Source: Yersinia rohdei ATCC 43380 (GTDB lineage: Bacteria > Pseudomonadota > Gammaproteobacteria > Enterobacterales > Enterobacteriaceae). From it: a stretch of DNA of 40,169 nucleotides. The position numbers and the translations under genes are program-made. Below the pieces are notes generated by a model. That model saw nothing but the letters and a program-made list of their open reading frames with translations, ran no database searches and was not told the origin of the DNA. Location of the stretch: positions 1 to 40,169 of the forward strand of contig NZ_ACCD01000034.1 of NCBI RefSeq assembly GCF_000173775.1. The letters run 5' to 3'. The stretch's first letter is position 1. Every line of letters begins with the position of its first letter. Shown here piece after piece: positions 11,114 to 20,276 of this stretch.

Positions 11114-11142
11114 AAATTAGAAGAATCGGTTTAGCAAAGCAA
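11114..11142 (-). promoter_or_regulatory. Candidate scrK promoter with ScrR half-site
   Basis: On the minus strand, TTGCTT (11142-11137) and TAATTT (11119-11114) are separated by 17 bases. The TTAGCAAAGC sequence at 11131-11140 repeats the operator half-site found upstream of scrY and overlaps the -35 and spacer. The promoter call is by eye. Confidence 0.5.
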
Positions 11143-11742
11143 CCAATTAATGCAGGATACGAGAAAACAGTTAATGAAGTGCAAGGAAAAACAGGAGGGC
11201 ATGGCCACTAAAAATGATGCAACAGCGCATCCTCGCCATTGATGCCGGGGCTGGTGTTAAATAAGCCTCAGAAATGAGAGTCGTCTTTGGTACAGCTAAT
11301 CCATATATGCCTCACCAAATGGCTTTGGGGGCTGTCAGCCGTCAGGAACGCGGGTTCGCTCATGGCCGTGCGTTGGTATCTGTGCTGTTATTCCCTTTGA
11401 CAGGTGGTTTTTTATATAATTAATTCATAATAGAAATAAAAATTATTATGTTATGGTTTCATTATGTGGATATCATTCAAGTTATTAGCCAATTAGCTGG
11501 GTAAATCATTTGAAAGTCAAAAGAGGATGGGGTAAATAAAATGTCAGTTTAAAATGAGTCACTCTTTACTCTGAAAAGGAAGAGTAATTAACTTAAATAG
11601 ATGTTTTTTACTTGCAGATAAAACTATGATTTATTCTTTATAGACAATAACAGCATTTAATCACAGAATTAAAATGAAATTTAATATCGTTGAGTTCAAC
11701 CTTTCGCTGAAAAATAATAACTAAGCCTCGTGCTCCGTCATT
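11143..11742. other. Long gene-poor interval between scrK and the diguanylate cyclase gene
   Basis: About 600 bases hold no convincing gene. The left part has near-average base composition with short frames only: a 13-codon frame at 11201 behind AGGAGG, a 15-codon frame at 11217-11264 resembling the start of a sugar-kinase fold, and a 49-codon frame at 11274-11423 without a ribosome binding site. From about 11410 the sequence becomes very AT-rich. It may be decayed coding DNA plus a regulatory region. Confidence 0.5.
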
Positions 11743-12828
11743 TTATCTGAGGGTCGATTCTGCATTCGGCTGTTTTTCTTCGGCGAACGCGACCTTATTA
11801 CGGCCATCTTTTTTAGCCCGATACAGTGCTTCATCGGCGGCTTTGAGAGACGAGGTGAGGTCATAGGATTGCAGGGGAGAAACCCCGGCACTTAATGTGA
11901 CACTCGTAGACACTTTATGATTAAAAACATGCGGAATATCAAGGCTTAAAACTCTTTGCCTTACTCTTTCAGCTAGCTGAGTAGCATACTCTTCACTGAC
12001 GTGTGTCAATAACACCAAAAACTCCTCACCACCATAGCGCACTACGATATCTCTGGAACGTACTGCATCACGAATTGCTACGGCAACCCGCACCAGTGCT
12101 TGATCTCCCATAGTATGGCCATAGTTATCGTTATAGGCTTTAAAATGGTCAATATCGAGCAGCAATACATAATGATTACCAGGCGACTGTGCTAACAGCG
12201 TTTCGAGCTTATTTTCAAATCCGCGGCGATTATACAAGCCAGTTAATGGGTCTATCATACTTAAATCACTGAACTTTTCCCTTTCGTTATAAAGATGAGC
12301 GACGAGTTTTCGGGTGAATTTATCACTGCGGCGCAACATTAAATGATGTAAGGAAAAGCCAATCAGCGGCAACATAATGGTGAAGACGATACGAAAAATA
12401 TTTTGAAAGTCATCCAGGAAAATAACCGTTAATGCCGGGGGTATAGTATGTAAGCAAAAGGCGAGAAAGTTATCAGACAGGGCTATGGTGCTGATAAAGA
12501 AAATAGTAAATAGGCTGAGCAACAAGTAGTTATTTTCATTAGTGCCCAGAGACTCAAATTTAAGAATGATATGCCAGGCCCAGAGTAAACCGAGGACAAT
12601 TGCAAATAAATTCAATTTATCGGCATAATTCTTCGAAATAAAAATCAAATAAGTAGCAGCGCCAAGACTGATAACGGTAATCATAGCAAGCGGCAATGTC
12701 ATTGCTGGCATTTTAGGTGCTGGTAATATCATACTAAAAATAGCTGATGCCGCATTCAGGAATAGAAAAAGCAGTAAAGAGAGCCGATGCTTACTTTTCA
12801 GAAGCTGATCGTAGGTATGGCTATTCAT
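11743..12828 (-). CDS. Membrane-anchored diguanylate cyclase (GGDEF domain)
   Basis: This probable inner-membrane enzyme makes cyclic di-GMP from two GTP. The first 165 residues form about six hydrophobic segments with no recognisable ligand-binding motif. The GGDEF domain spans about 190-350. The active-site motif is GGEEF at 266-270, so it should be catalytic, and an inhibitory I-site RxxD (R257, D260) lies the expected five residues before it. The DPLTGLYNRRGF entry motif is intact. It stands alone, divergent from the DUF1435 gene, with no EAL partner nearby. The specific signal is unknown. Confidence 0.88.
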   Translation of the reverse strand: MNSHTYDQLLKSKHRLSLLLFLFLNAASAIFSMILPAPKMPAMTLPLAMITVISLGAATYLIFISKNYADKLNLFAIVLGLLWAWHIILKFESLGTNENNYLLLSLFTIFFISTIALSDNFLAFCLHTIPPALTVIFLDDFQNIFRIVFTIMLPLIGFSLHHLMLRRSDKFTRKLVAHLYNEREKFSDLSMIDPLTGLYNRRGFENKLETLLAQSPGNHYVLLLDIDHFKAYNDNYGHTMGDQALVRVAVAIRDAVRSRDIVVRYGGEEFLVLLTHVSEEYATQLAERVRQRVLSLDIPHVFNHKVSTSVTLSAGVSPLQSYDLTSSLKAADEALYRAKKDGRNKVAFAEEKQPNAESTLR

Positions 12829-13141
12829 ATTCTATTCACTCTGCATAATGGCGCGCTATCTGTAGATAAATAAACAATATCCTCGTGAAGCCATTTAATT
12901 TAAGCATCACAATAAATAGTTTTTATGAGTAATTATTTCTTTTGAATCTTTTTAATGTTTCTTTAGGATTTTTCCTAGTCAAAATTACCATTTTTGTTAC
13001 GCCCTGTCATCATGATGTCGATCAACTAATCAATTTACTGTTCTCAATTTAATATGTCGATGGTATCAATCAGGTTCTTCTGCCAGATGCGGTGTTTTCT
13101 AATGGCAACTTCAAGGTGCAGGCTGTTCGGTAGTAGTATAT
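12829..13141. other. AT-rich intergenic region upstream of the diguanylate cyclase gene
   Basis: About 310 bases between two divergent genes. The left half is very AT-rich and should hold the promoter of the minus-strand cyclase gene; I could not pick a unique -10/-35 pair. No gene is visible. Confidence 0.4.
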
Positions 13142-13160
13142 GATATTGGTTATCATTATC
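13142..13160 (+). promoter_or_regulatory. Fur-box-like operator
   Basis: The 19-mer GATATTGGTTATCATTATC matches the classical Fur consensus GATAATGATAATCATTATC at 16 of 19 positions. It lies 20 bp before the start codon of the DUF1435 gene, where bound Fur would block transcription. The E. coli homologue yjjZ has been reported as Fur-regulated, which supports the call. Confidence 0.6.
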
Positions 13161-13179
13161 ACTTGAGTGGGCCATTATC

Positions 13180-13464
13180 ATGAATACAGTCAGATTAGCC
13201 GCTTACCGTTCATGGGGAATAAGTCGGTTACTGAGCCGTGCAATGTCCAGCGGTTGGGGAATATTGCTGCCTTTTGCTTTGCTGCCGGTACTGGAGTGGG
13301 CTGATGTCACGGTGGCGCAATTGCGAGTGCTTATTATTATCGCGATGCTGGCAACAATCAGTATGCTGTATCATACCCGGTTGCGGCATTTCCTGTTACT
13401 GCCATCTTGCCTGGCACTATTGGGCGGAATGGCTGCAATTTTGATGCACAATGGTATACATTGA
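13180..13464 (+). CDS. DUF1435 family small membrane protein (YjjZ-like)
   Basis: A 94-residue protein of unknown function with about three hydrophobic segments (roughly 26-42, 48-62 and 70-90) and a basic N terminus, so it is probably an inner-membrane protein. Its position beside the leu tRNA cluster matches E. coli yjjZ, also a DUF1435 member. A Fur-like box precedes it, suggesting expression under iron shortage. The ATG lacks a clear Shine-Dalgarno sequence; a start further in is possible but would remove the N-terminal basic stretch. Confidence 0.7.
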   Translation: MNTVRLAAYRSWGISRLLSRAMSSGWGILLPFALLPVLEWADVTVAQLRVLIIIAMLATISMLYHTRLRHFLLLPSCLALLGGMAAILMHNGIH

Positions 13465-13603
13465 TAAGTAAAAATACGGTGATAAAAAGAGTTATCTTGC
13501 TGATACAAAAGGGGATTAAGAGTCAGGAAAAACGAAGATAAAAAGAAGGTAAATCTGAGGGGTGACGACCAGACTTTTGCTAATGCAGTATTTGAAATCA
13601 TTG

Positions 13604-13690
13604 TGGTGCGAAGGGAGGGACTTGAACCCTCACGTCCGTAAGAACACTAACACCTGAAGCTAGCGCGTCTACCAATTCCGCCACCATCGC
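13604..13690 (-). tRNA. tRNA-Leu (CAG)
   Basis: An 87-nt class II tRNA with the CCA end encoded (13604-13606). The anticodon CAG sits in the loop CUUCAGGU, a long variable arm follows, and the TTCAAGTC T-loop is intact. It is the third of three copies transcribed on the minus strand and is identical to the other two. The arrangement corresponds to E. coli leuV-leuP-leuQ; I do not assign individual names. Confidence 0.97.
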
Positions 13691-13751
13691 CCAAATGATT
13701 TCTTAACGCCTCTCTTAATGAGAGTAAAACCTAGGATTTATATCACCAGCT

Positions 13752-13838
13752 TGGTGCGAAGGGAGGGACTTGAACCCTCACGTCCGTAAGAACACTAACA
13801 CCTGAAGCTAGCGCGTCTACCAATTCCGCCACCATCGC
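13752..13838 (-). tRNA. tRNA-Leu (CAG)
   Basis: Second copy in the tandem cluster, 87 nt, identical to its neighbours and ending in an encoded CCA (13752-13754). It is separated from the downstream copy by 61 bases and from the upstream copy by 57, typical of a single precursor processed into three tRNAs. Confidence 0.97.
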
Positions 13839-13895
13839 ATGTGCCGTGCAATATAAATCTTCACTACAACTACCTGTTGTTCAAAAAAGCATGTT

Positions 13896-13982
13896 TGGTG
13901 CGAAGGGAGGGACTTGAACCCTCACGTCCGTAAGAACACTAACACCTGAAGCTAGCGCGTCTACCAATTCCGCCACCATCGC
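13896..13982 (-). tRNA. tRNA-Leu (CAG)
   Basis: First-transcribed copy of the three identical 87-nt tRNA-Leu(CAG) genes, with encoded CCA at 13896-13898. Its 5' end lies about 33 bases from the expected transcription start of the promoter at 14023-14050. Confidence 0.97.
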
Positions 13983-14022
13983 GTACCGGAACATGATTTT
14001 TTTGATGCAACCACGGGGGCGA

Positions 14023-14050
14023 ATTCTAGAGATTTTCGCGTTCAGGTCAA
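14023..14050 (-). promoter_or_regulatory. Promoter of the leu tRNA cluster
   Basis: On the minus strand, TTGACC (14050-14045) and TAGAAT (14028-14023) are separated by 16 bases. A GC-rich discriminator (CGCCCCCG) follows the -10 element, the mark of stringently controlled stable-RNA promoters. Confidence 0.8.
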
Positions 14051-14128
14051 TACTTATTTCCCCTAAGCGGGACGTTTGCTGTAAAAAACACCATATGTTG
14101 ATCAATTGATTTAATTATTGAAGTTTTT

Positions 14129-15061
14129 CTAATTTTTGGTTTTATGTTCAATATGAAAAGATTTAGGCGGAAAATCTGCAAAAAGCTCAATCAACCAGTC
14201 AATTAGCACTCTGACTCTCGGGGCTAAAAAGCGCCCAGGAGGGAACATAATAAACAGCGGCATTACCGGTGGAGGCGTATCAGCTAATACCTCAATCAGT
14301 TCGCCTTGCAATAATTGCTGGTGAATGCCGGGGGTCGGGGCCTGAATTAACCCTAAGCCCGCAACACCTGCCGCAATATAAGCATCTGCACCACTGACAC
14401 TCAATATACCGGGCAATTCTCGGCTTTCGACTTTCCCCTGATACATAAACTCTAACGGATAATCACGGCCAGTTAACTGTGAGAAATACCCCACTGCTTG
14501 ATGCTTGGCTAACTCGTCGAGTGAGGTCGGAGTGCCATATGTTGCGAGATAAGCTGGGGAGGCGCAGGTTATCTGTGGTTGCTGACCAATATTGCGCGCC
14601 ACCAGTTGTTCGTCGTGAGGTAGCCAGGCCCGCAATACGCAATCCACTCCTTCGCGGAGCAAATCAATGGTGCCGTCATTCGCGCCGAGGATCAGCTTAA
14701 TTCGGGGATAGCGCTGATAAAAGTCATTCAGTGCGGGGATAACCACATTGCGGGCCAGTGAATGCGGCATATCAATACGAACTTTCCCTTCCGGCTCCAA
14801 CTGTTGGTGGCTGAACAGCGAGTTTGCTTCTTCAAATGCTGACAATAATTGCAGGCAGCGCTGGTAGTACATCGTGCCTTCGGCGGTGATATTCACTTGG
14901 CGAGTGGTGCGAACCAGTAACCGGACACCTAATTTCTGTTCTAGTCGTTTCAGTGTATGGCTGACTGTAGCGCGCGGTATTTGCATTTTTTCTGCGGCGC
15001 GGCTGAAGCTGCCGAGCTCAACAATGCGGACAAAAATCTGCATGGCTTGTATTTGGTCCAT
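14129..15061 (-). CDS. LysR-family transcriptional regulator
   Basis: A 310-residue LysR regulator. The winged helix-turn-helix is at about 1-60 (MDQIQAMQIFVRIVELGSFS, then AAEKMQIPRATVSHTLKRLE), and a substrate-binding-protein-like effector domain spans about 88-295. It belongs to the large subgroup that usually controls a divergent oxidoreductase gene. The divergently placed aldo/keto reductase starts 117 bases away, so that gene is the likely target. The effector is unknown. The ATG at 15061 is the family start. Confidence 0.88.
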   Translation of the reverse strand: MDQIQAMQIFVRIVELGSFSRAAEKMQIPRATVSHTLKRLEQKLGVRLLVRTTRQVNITAEGTMYYQRCLQLLSAFEEANSLFSHQQLEPEGKVRIDMPHSLARNVVIPALNDFYQRYPRIKLILGANDGTIDLLREGVDCVLRAWLPHDEQLVARNIGQQPQITCASPAYLATYGTPTSLDELAKHQAVGYFSQLTGRDYPLEFMYQGKVESRELPGILSVSGADAYIAAGVAGLGLIQAPTPGIHQQLLQGELIEVLADTPPPVMPLFIMFPPGRFLAPRVRVLIDWLIELFADFPPKSFHIEHKTKN

Positions 15062-15177
15062 AATGATGTCCGCCTATTGTTGGTGTTTTTTGAACAATGC
15101 TGAGTTATCTGCATTATTTATCTTTCCCTGCTAAACAACCACACTTTCTTTCGACATCACTAATGGGGAATATCACA

Positions 15178-16170
15178 ATGCAACAACGTCAATTAGGTTC
15201 GAATGGCCCGTGGGTTTCTGCTTTGGGTCTTGGCTGCATGGGGATGAGTGATTTCTACTCCACAAATCAAGATGCCAAGGAGTCCATTGCCACCTTGCAT
15301 CGGGCGCTGGAGTTGGGGGTCAATCTGTTGGATACCGCGGATATGTATGGCCCATTTACCAATGAAGAGCTGGTGGGGCGTGCGATTAAGGGCAAACGTG
15401 ATAACGTTTTTTTAGCCACTAAGTTTGGTATTGTGCGTGACCCAACCGACCCCACCGTCCGTGGTGTTAGCAGCCGTCCGGATTATATCCGTCAGTCAGT
15501 TGACGGCAGTCTTAAGCGGTTGGGGGTCGAGGTTATTGACCTTTATTATCAGCATCGTGGTGACCCGAGTGTCCCGGTTGAAGAGGTGATTGGGACATTA
15601 GCTGATTTGGTGACGGCGGGTAAGATTCGTTATATCGGGCTGAGTGAAGTTTCGGCGGCAACACTGGAAAAAGCCCATCAAGTTCATCCGATTACTGCGG
15701 TGCAGAGTGAATACTCACTGTGGACGCGAGATGCGGAAACATCTGTTTTGGCAACCTGCGAACGTTTGGGGGTGGGATTTGTGGCCTATAGCCCCTTGGG
15801 ACGTGGTTTCCTGACGGGCGCGATACGCAATCCGTCCGATTTGGCAGCCGATGATTTTCGCCGTCATAACCCACGTTTTCAAGGAGATAACTTTACTCTG
15901 AATCTGGAGTTAGCTGATGCTGTAGCGAAAATGGCGCAAGCTAAAGGGGTTAAACCGTCACAATTAGCCTTGGCATGGGTGCTGGCGCAGAAAAGTTTTA
16001 TTGTGCCAATCCCAGGCACCAAGCGGAGAACTTATTTGGAAGAGAATTTAGCCGCTTTGGATGTGAAACTCAGCCCGCAAGAGTTAGCAGAGCTTGATGC
16101 TGTATTCCCATTCCATGCCGCAGCGGGTGAGCGCTACGGCGCGGAAGGAATGGCACATCTTAACGCCTAA
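15178..16170 (+). CDS. Aldo/keto reductase
   Basis: An NADPH-type oxidoreductase of 330 residues with the (beta/alpha)8 fold of the AKR superfamily. The catalytic tetrad is visible: D52 and Y57 in LDTADMYG, K82 in ATKFG, H126 in YYQHR. The C-terminal cofactor motif [15 protein letters not shown] is present. The set of motifs is that of the YhdN/AKR11-13-like group acting on small aldehydes; the true substrate is unknown. I chose the ATG at 15178 because GGGGA stands eight bases before it and the protein then begins [10 protein letters not shown] as in relatives. It is divergent from the LysR gene. Confidence 0.9.
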   Translation: MQQRQLGSNGPWVSALGLGCMGMSDFYSTNQDAKESIATLHRALELGVNLLDTADMYGPFTNEELVGRAIKGKRDNVFLATKFGIVRDPTDPTVRGVSSRPDYIRQSVDGSLKRLGVEVIDLYYQHRGDPSVPVEEVIGTLADLVTAGKIRYIGLSEVSAATLEKAHQVHPITAVQSEYSLWTRDAETSVLATCERLGVGFVAYSPLGRGFLTGAIRNPSDLAADDFRRHNPRFQGDNFTLNLELADAVAKMAQAKGVKPSQLALAWVLAQKSFIVPIPGTKRRTYLEENLAALDVKLSPQELAELDAVFPFHAAAGERYGAEGMAHLNA

Positions 16171-16173
16171 GTA

Positions 16174-17217
16174 TTAGCGTTTTTTCTTAGCATCACGTGG
16201 CGGACGCCCAACAGTGGCCTGATACACCTTAAACCGGCCATTCTGCGCCAGCACTTCATGGCTGCCAAATGCGGCATCCAGTAGTGCTGGGTAGGGCAAG
16301 AAGGAGTTCGCCACAATCCGCAATTTACCACCAACATGCAGATGGGCAGTTGCGCCCCGGATCAGCATTTCAGCGGCGGTCAGGCTGGTTTGCATTCCAT
16401 CATGGAATGGCGGATTTGAAATAATCATCTCAAAGCGGCCTTTAATGTCAGAATAGACATTGCTGGCAATCACCGGTGCCTCAATATTGTTAGCCGCTAA
16501 TGTTGCCCGGCTGGCTTCAAGAGCTGCAGCACTGACATCACATAGTGTCCATTTGATTTTAGGCGATTGCTGCGCCAGAACCGACGCCAGCACACCAGCA
16601 CCACAGCCGACATCCAGCACGCTGCCTTTAAATGGCTCGCTGAAAGTGGACAGCAACAAATGGCTGCCAGAATCTAGCGAATCGCGGCTGAAAACACCCG
16701 GTAAGGTTTTTACCGTCACATCGCCAATCTGATAACTTTCCCACCAAGCGTCGGCATCAAATTCTGGTTGTTTATCCAAACGCCCATGATAAAGGCCACA
16801 GCGGCGGGCGCTATCAATCTTGGTTAATTGAGCAAATTCGGACAGCATTTCTTCTGCGCTGCGGACACCGCTGCGGTTTTCGCCAACCACAAAAATATCA
16901 GTGCCGACAGGTAATAAAGACAACAAGTTAGCCAGTTGGAACTGGGCTTCTTGTTTGCTTTTGGGCCAGTAGTAAACCAGGGTGTCGCAAGTCGCGACGG
17001 TTTCTGGTGTTGCCAAAAGACCGAATTGAACATTCTCTTCCAGCGTGTTGCTCAGTAATTGCCAGTGGTGATATTGATTGGTGTGAACCCGTACCCCGGC
17101 TGCATCAAATTGCGCTGGCAGCGCATCTTGTAAATCACCGGCAAACAACACGTGGCGGGCTATAAATTCATCACTATGGCGCAGTATCACTTCACTGGCT
17201 GGGGTTAATGCTGACAT
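16174..17217 (-). CDS. rsmC: 16S rRNA m2G1207 methyltransferase RsmC
   Basis: RsmC methylates N2 of G1207 in 16S rRNA of the 30S subunit, using SAM. The 347-residue protein has the typical duplicated layout: a degenerate N-terminal methyltransferase domain (about 1-180) and an active C-terminal one with the SAM loop DVGCGAG at 202-208 and the catalytic NPPFH at 268-272. The ATG at 17217 gives [10 protein letters not shown], the family start; an upstream in-frame ATG at 17235 would add six residues. It is divergent from holD, as in E. coli. Confidence 0.95.
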   Translation of the reverse strand: MSALTPASEVILRHSDEFIARHVLFAGDLQDALPAQFDAAGVRVHTNQYHHWQLLSNTLEENVQFGLLATPETVATCDTLVYYWPKSKQEAQFQLANLLSLLPVGTDIFVVGENRSGVRSAEEMLSEFAQLTKIDSARRCGLYHGRLDKQPEFDADAWWESYQIGDVTVKTLPGVFSRDSLDSGSHLLLSTFSEPFKGSVLDVGCGAGVLASVLAQQSPKIKWTLCDVSAAALEASRATLAANNIEAPVIASNVYSDIKGRFEMIISNPPFHDGMQTSLTAAEMLIRGATAHLHVGGKLRIVANSFLPYPALLDAAFGSHEVLAQNGRFKVYQATVGRPPRDAKKKR

Positions 17218-17329
17218 CAGTCTTTGGCTCCTCAATAATATAATCGGGGATTATAGAGGTTTGTTGGCGCATGTTCGATGGGTTTGCTAGCATAGCGTCG
17301 AAATTCGGGTTGTTTTGACAGGAAAGGGC

Positions 17330-17767
17330 ATGGCAACAAGACGAGACTTGCTGTTACAACAGCTTGGCATTACGCAGTGGACATTGCGCCGCCCGGCCGT
17401 CTTGCAGGGTGAAATTGCGATACATTTACCTGAAGATACCCGCCTGTTAATTGTGGCTGATCCGCTTCCTGATCATAATGACCCATTATTGTGTGATGTG
17501 CTGTACAGCTTAGGGCTTACCCCCAGCCAGGCTTATGCGCTGACGCCGTCACAGGTCGCGATGTTACCCGAAAAAACGCAGTGCAACAGTTGGCGATTGG
17601 GCATCAGTGAGCCGCTTACCGTCGCGGGTGCACAATTACACAGCCCGGCACTGGCCGGACTTTATCAAGACGCGAGCGCGAAGCGCGCACTTTGGCAGCA
17701 GATTTGTCATCATGAAGCAGATTTCTATCCTGACGCCAGCCGATCTGGCCGCAGCGTACCAAATTGA
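17330..17767 (+). CDS. holD: DNA polymerase III psi subunit HolD
   Basis: Psi joins chi to the clamp loader and links it to single-strand binding protein. The 145-residue protein starts MATRRDLLLQQLGITQW, the conserved psi N terminus that binds the clamp loader. The ATG at 17330 has AGGA six bases upstream; an upstream in-frame ATG lacks such support. Its 3' end overlaps rimI by 56 bases in another frame, the compact holD-rimI pair of Enterobacterales. Confidence 0.93.
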   Translation: MATRRDLLLQQLGITQWTLRRPAVLQGEIAIHLPEDTRLLIVADPLPDHNDPLLCDVLYSLGLTPSQAYALTPSQVAMLPEKTQCNSWRLGISEPLTVAGAQLHSPALAGLYQDASAKRALWQQICHHEADFYPDASRSGRSVPN

Positions 17768-18155
17768 ACAAGCCAGCCACGCCTTCCCGTGGACGGAGAA
17801 AACCTTAGCCAGCAATCAAGGTGAGCGCTACCTTAATTACAAGCTCAGTGTGGAAGAGCATATGGTCGGCTTTGCCATTACCCAAATTGTAGTGGATGAA
17901 GCAACCCTGTTTAACCTTGCAATTGACCCAAAGTATCAACGCCAGGGCTATGGCCGTTTACTGCTTGAGCATGTGATTGAGCAGTTGGCCGCGCGCAATA
18001 TCTTTACCCTTTGGCTTGAAGTTAGGGCCTCAAATGCCCGCGCGATAGCTTTGTATGAGAGCTTGGGGTTTAACGAGGTTTCGGTGCGCCGCAACTATTA
18101 CCCCAGCGCCAATGGGCGTGAAGATGCCATTATGATGGCATTGCCAATGGGCTAG
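17712..18155 (+). CDS. rimI: Ribosomal protein S18 alanine N-acetyltransferase RimI
   Basis: A GNAT-fold acetyltransferase of 147 residues that acetylates the N-terminal alanine of S18. The acetyl-CoA loop QRQGYGR is at 76-82. The catalytic residues E103 and Y115 described for Salmonella RimI are at the same positions (WLEVR and IALYESLGF). The ATG at 17712 lies inside the end of holD, so translation is probably coupled. A longer in-frame extension upstream has no homologous content. Confidence 0.95.
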   Translation: MKQISILTPADLAAAYQIEQASHAFPWTEKTLASNQGERYLNYKLSVEEHMVGFAITQIVVDEATLFNLAIDPKYQRQGYGRLLLEHVIEQLAARNIFTLWLEVRASNARAIALYESLGFNEVSVRRNYYPSANGREDAIMMALPMG

Positions 18156-18232
18156 TGCCGTTTTGCTAAGAATCTAACGCGAATAAATTGTTTATCCCGC
18201 ATAAATCAGGGAAAATACTGCGCTAAACCACT

Positions 18233-18281
18233 TATACCCAAAGTTGTTGATAATACGGCAGCTTCAAGCCAAAAGGGTATA
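18233..18281. repeat. Short inverted repeat with ERIC-like ends
   Basis: A 49-bp unit bounded by TATACCC and GGGTATA, containing CTTCAAG near the right end. The ends match those of the ERIC element at 31013-31120, so it may be an ERIC copy that lost its centre. It lies in the rimI-prfC interval. Confidence 0.45.
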
Positions 18282-18375
18282 GCGCCATAATCAATGCCTT
18301 GCTTTGCCTGACCGACACATCATAACCAGATGTGAGGCCCAGAGCAGGGCGGCCTAAAAGTAGAAATTTCAAACT

Positions 18376-19965
18376 ATGTCTCCAAGTGAATACGCACAGG
18401 AAGTCGCGAAAAGACGTACTTTCGCGATAATTTCCCACCCCGATGCTGGTAAAACCACCATTACTGAAAAAGTGTTGCTGTTCGGACACGCGATTCAGAC
18501 GGCGGGTACAGTAAAAGGCCGTGGCTCCAGCCATCATGCCAAATCTGACTGGATGGAAATGGAAAAGCAACGCGGTATCTCCATCACGACATCTGTGATG
18601 CAGTTTCCGTATGGCGGCTGTCTGGTTAACTTGCTTGATACCCCAGGGCACGAAGACTTCTCCGAAGATACTTATCGTACTTTGACCGCAGTTGACTGCT
18701 GTTTAATGGTGATTGATGCCGCTAAAGGGGTAGAAGACCGCACCCGTAAGCTGATGGAAGTTACCCGCCTGCGTGATACCCCGATCCTGACTTTTATGAA
18801 CAAATTGGACCGCGATATTCGTGATCCGATGGAAGTGCTGGATGAAGTAGAACGTGAGCTGAGAATTGCCTGCTCACCGATAACCTGGCCGATTGGTTGC
18901 GGTAAGTTGTTTAAAGGGGTTTACCACCTTTATAAAGACGAAACGTATCTGTATCAGACCGGTAAAGGCCACACCATCCAAGAAGTGCGCATTATTAAAG
19001 GGCTGAATAACCCGGATTTGGATATTGCCGTGGGTGAAGACCTGGCAAAACAATTCCGTCAGGAACTTGAGCTGGTTCAGGGGGCTTCACATGAATTTGA
19101 CCACGAAGCTTTCTTGTCCGGTGATTTAACCCCGGTCTTCTTCGGTACCGCATTGGGTAACTTTGGTGTTGACCATATGCTGGATGGCTTGGTTGAGTGG
19201 GCGCCTGCGCCAATGCCACGGAAAACAGATACCCGCGAAGTTATTGCTTCGGAAGAGAAATTCACCGGTTTTGTCTTTAAAATTCAGGCAAATATGGATC
19301 CGAAACACCGTGACCGAGTGGCTTTCTTGCGCGTTGTTTCCGGCCGTTTTGAAAAAGGCATGAAACTGCGTCAGGTGCGCACCAAGAAAGATGTGGTGAT
19401 TTCCGATGCCCTGACCTTTATGGCCGGTGACCGCTCTCATATTGAAGAAGCTTTTGCTGGCGACATTCTTGGCCTGCATAACCACGGTACTATTCAGATT
19501 GGTGATACCTTCACACAAGGTGAAGATATGAAGTTCACCGGGATCCCGAACTTTGCACCAGAATTGTTCCGTCGTATTCGCCTGCGTGACCCATTGAAGC
19601 AAAAGCAGTTGCTTAAAGGATTGGTTCAGTTGTCAGAAGAGGGCGCGGTGCAAGTCTTCCGCCCACTAACTAACAACGACCTGATTGTCGGCGCGGTCGG
19701 TGTTCTGCAGTTTGAAGTGGTTTCTTCAAGGCTGAAAAGTGAGTACAACGTGGAAGCGGTGTATGAATCAGTTAACGTCTCGACTGCCCGCTGGGTTGAG
19801 TGCGATGATGTGAAGAAATTCGAAGAATTTAAACGTAAAAATGAAGTTAACCTGGCATTAGATGGTGGTGATAATTTGAGTTATATCGCCCCAACCATGG
19901 TAAATCTTAATATTACGCAAGAACGTTATCCAGAAGTGCGTTTCCGTAAAACTCGCGAGCATTAA
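18376..19965 (+). CDS. prfC: Peptide chain release factor 3 PrfC
   Basis: RF3 is the GTPase that recycles RF1 and RF2 from the ribosome after peptide release. The 529-residue length and all G motifs fit: P-loop HPDAGKTT at 21-28, DTPGHEDF at 88-95, NKLD at 142-145. Domains II and III follow. The ATG at 18376 has only a weak Shine-Dalgarno sequence. In E. coli yjjG lies between rimI and prfC; here that interval is 220 bases without a gene. Confidence 0.97.
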   Translation: MSPSEYAQEVAKRRTFAIISHPDAGKTTITEKVLLFGHAIQTAGTVKGRGSSHHAKSDWMEMEKQRGISITTSVMQFPYGGCLVNLLDTPGHEDFSEDTYRTLTAVDCCLMVIDAAKGVEDRTRKLMEVTRLRDTPILTFMNKLDRDIRDPMEVLDEVERELRIACSPITWPIGCGKLFKGVYHLYKDETYLYQTGKGHTIQEVRIIKGLNNPDLDIAVGEDLAKQFRQELELVQGASHEFDHEAFLSGDLTPVFFGTALGNFGVDHMLDGLVEWAPAPMPRKTDTREVIASEEKFTGFVFKIQANMDPKHRDRVAFLRVVSGRFEKGMKLRQVRTKKDVVISDALTFMAGDRSHIEEAFAGDILGLHNHGTIQIGDTFTQGEDMKFTGIPNFAPELFRRIRLRDPLKQKQLLKGLVQLSEEGAVQVFRPLTNNDLIVGAVGVLQFEVVSSRLKSEYNVEAVYESVNVSTARWVECDDVKKFEEFKRKNEVNLALDGGDNLSYIAPTMVNLNITQERYPEVRFRKTREH

Positions 19966-19987
19966 TCACGCCGCAAGCCGCATTCTA

Positions 19988-20008
19988 TCGGGGCATTCAA
20001 TGCCCCGA
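19988..20008 (+). terminator. Hairpin after prfC
   Basis: The arms TCGGGGCATT and AATGCCCCGA are perfect and nearly contiguous (one base between them), 22 bases past the prfC stop. A run of T is not present, only ATTCATTAATTAT, so termination efficiency is uncertain. Confidence 0.55.
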
Positions 20009-20129
20009 TTCATTAATTATCCTCACTAATATATCTCTAAGATAACTCCGACTTAGTAATGAAATTTCGGCTTTAGTCTTATTCTGACTGTCATTTTTCT
20101 CAGATGCTCTATCTTTATAGGTACCGGCA

Positions 20130-20210
20130 AGATTGACTCGCATTAATTTCAGTCCAGTCAATCTGCAATAATCGTAAAGTATTCATCAAATACCCACCGA
20201 TATAAGGTGG
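20130..20210 (+). promoter_or_regulatory. osmY upstream region with two inverted repeats
   Basis: The 268 bases before osmY contain a perfect 9-bp inverted repeat, AGATTGACT (20130-20138) and AGTCAATCT (20156-20164), and a small hairpin CCACC/GGTGG (20194-20210) about 70 bases before the start codon. These may be an operator and a leader structure. A sigma-S promoter is expected from E. coli osmY but I could not fix it by eye. Confidence 0.35.
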
Positions 20211-20276
20211 CGTAAGAATCAGTAAATTGGAGTGTTATATCCAGTTTAGGGTTCAAAACAAAAAAGGAAGAAATCG

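Noticed and set aside
11274-11423. 49-codon frame between scrK and the diguanylate cyclase gene
   Set aside because: No ribosome binding site and no recognisable features; listed only within the description of the gene-poor interval.
13604-13982. Three evenly spaced identical 87-bp repeats, like a small CRISPR array
   Set aside because: Each unit folds as a tRNA-Leu(CAG) with encoded CCA and a tRNA-type promoter lies upstream; the 57-61 base gaps are precursor spacers.
13881-14105. 74-codon minus-strand frame over the first tRNA
   Set aside because: It runs through the tRNA gene and its promoter; a coding role is not credible.
16174-17235. Longer rsmC start at 17235
   Set aside because: The added six residues are not conserved; the ATG at 17217 gives the standard N terminus.
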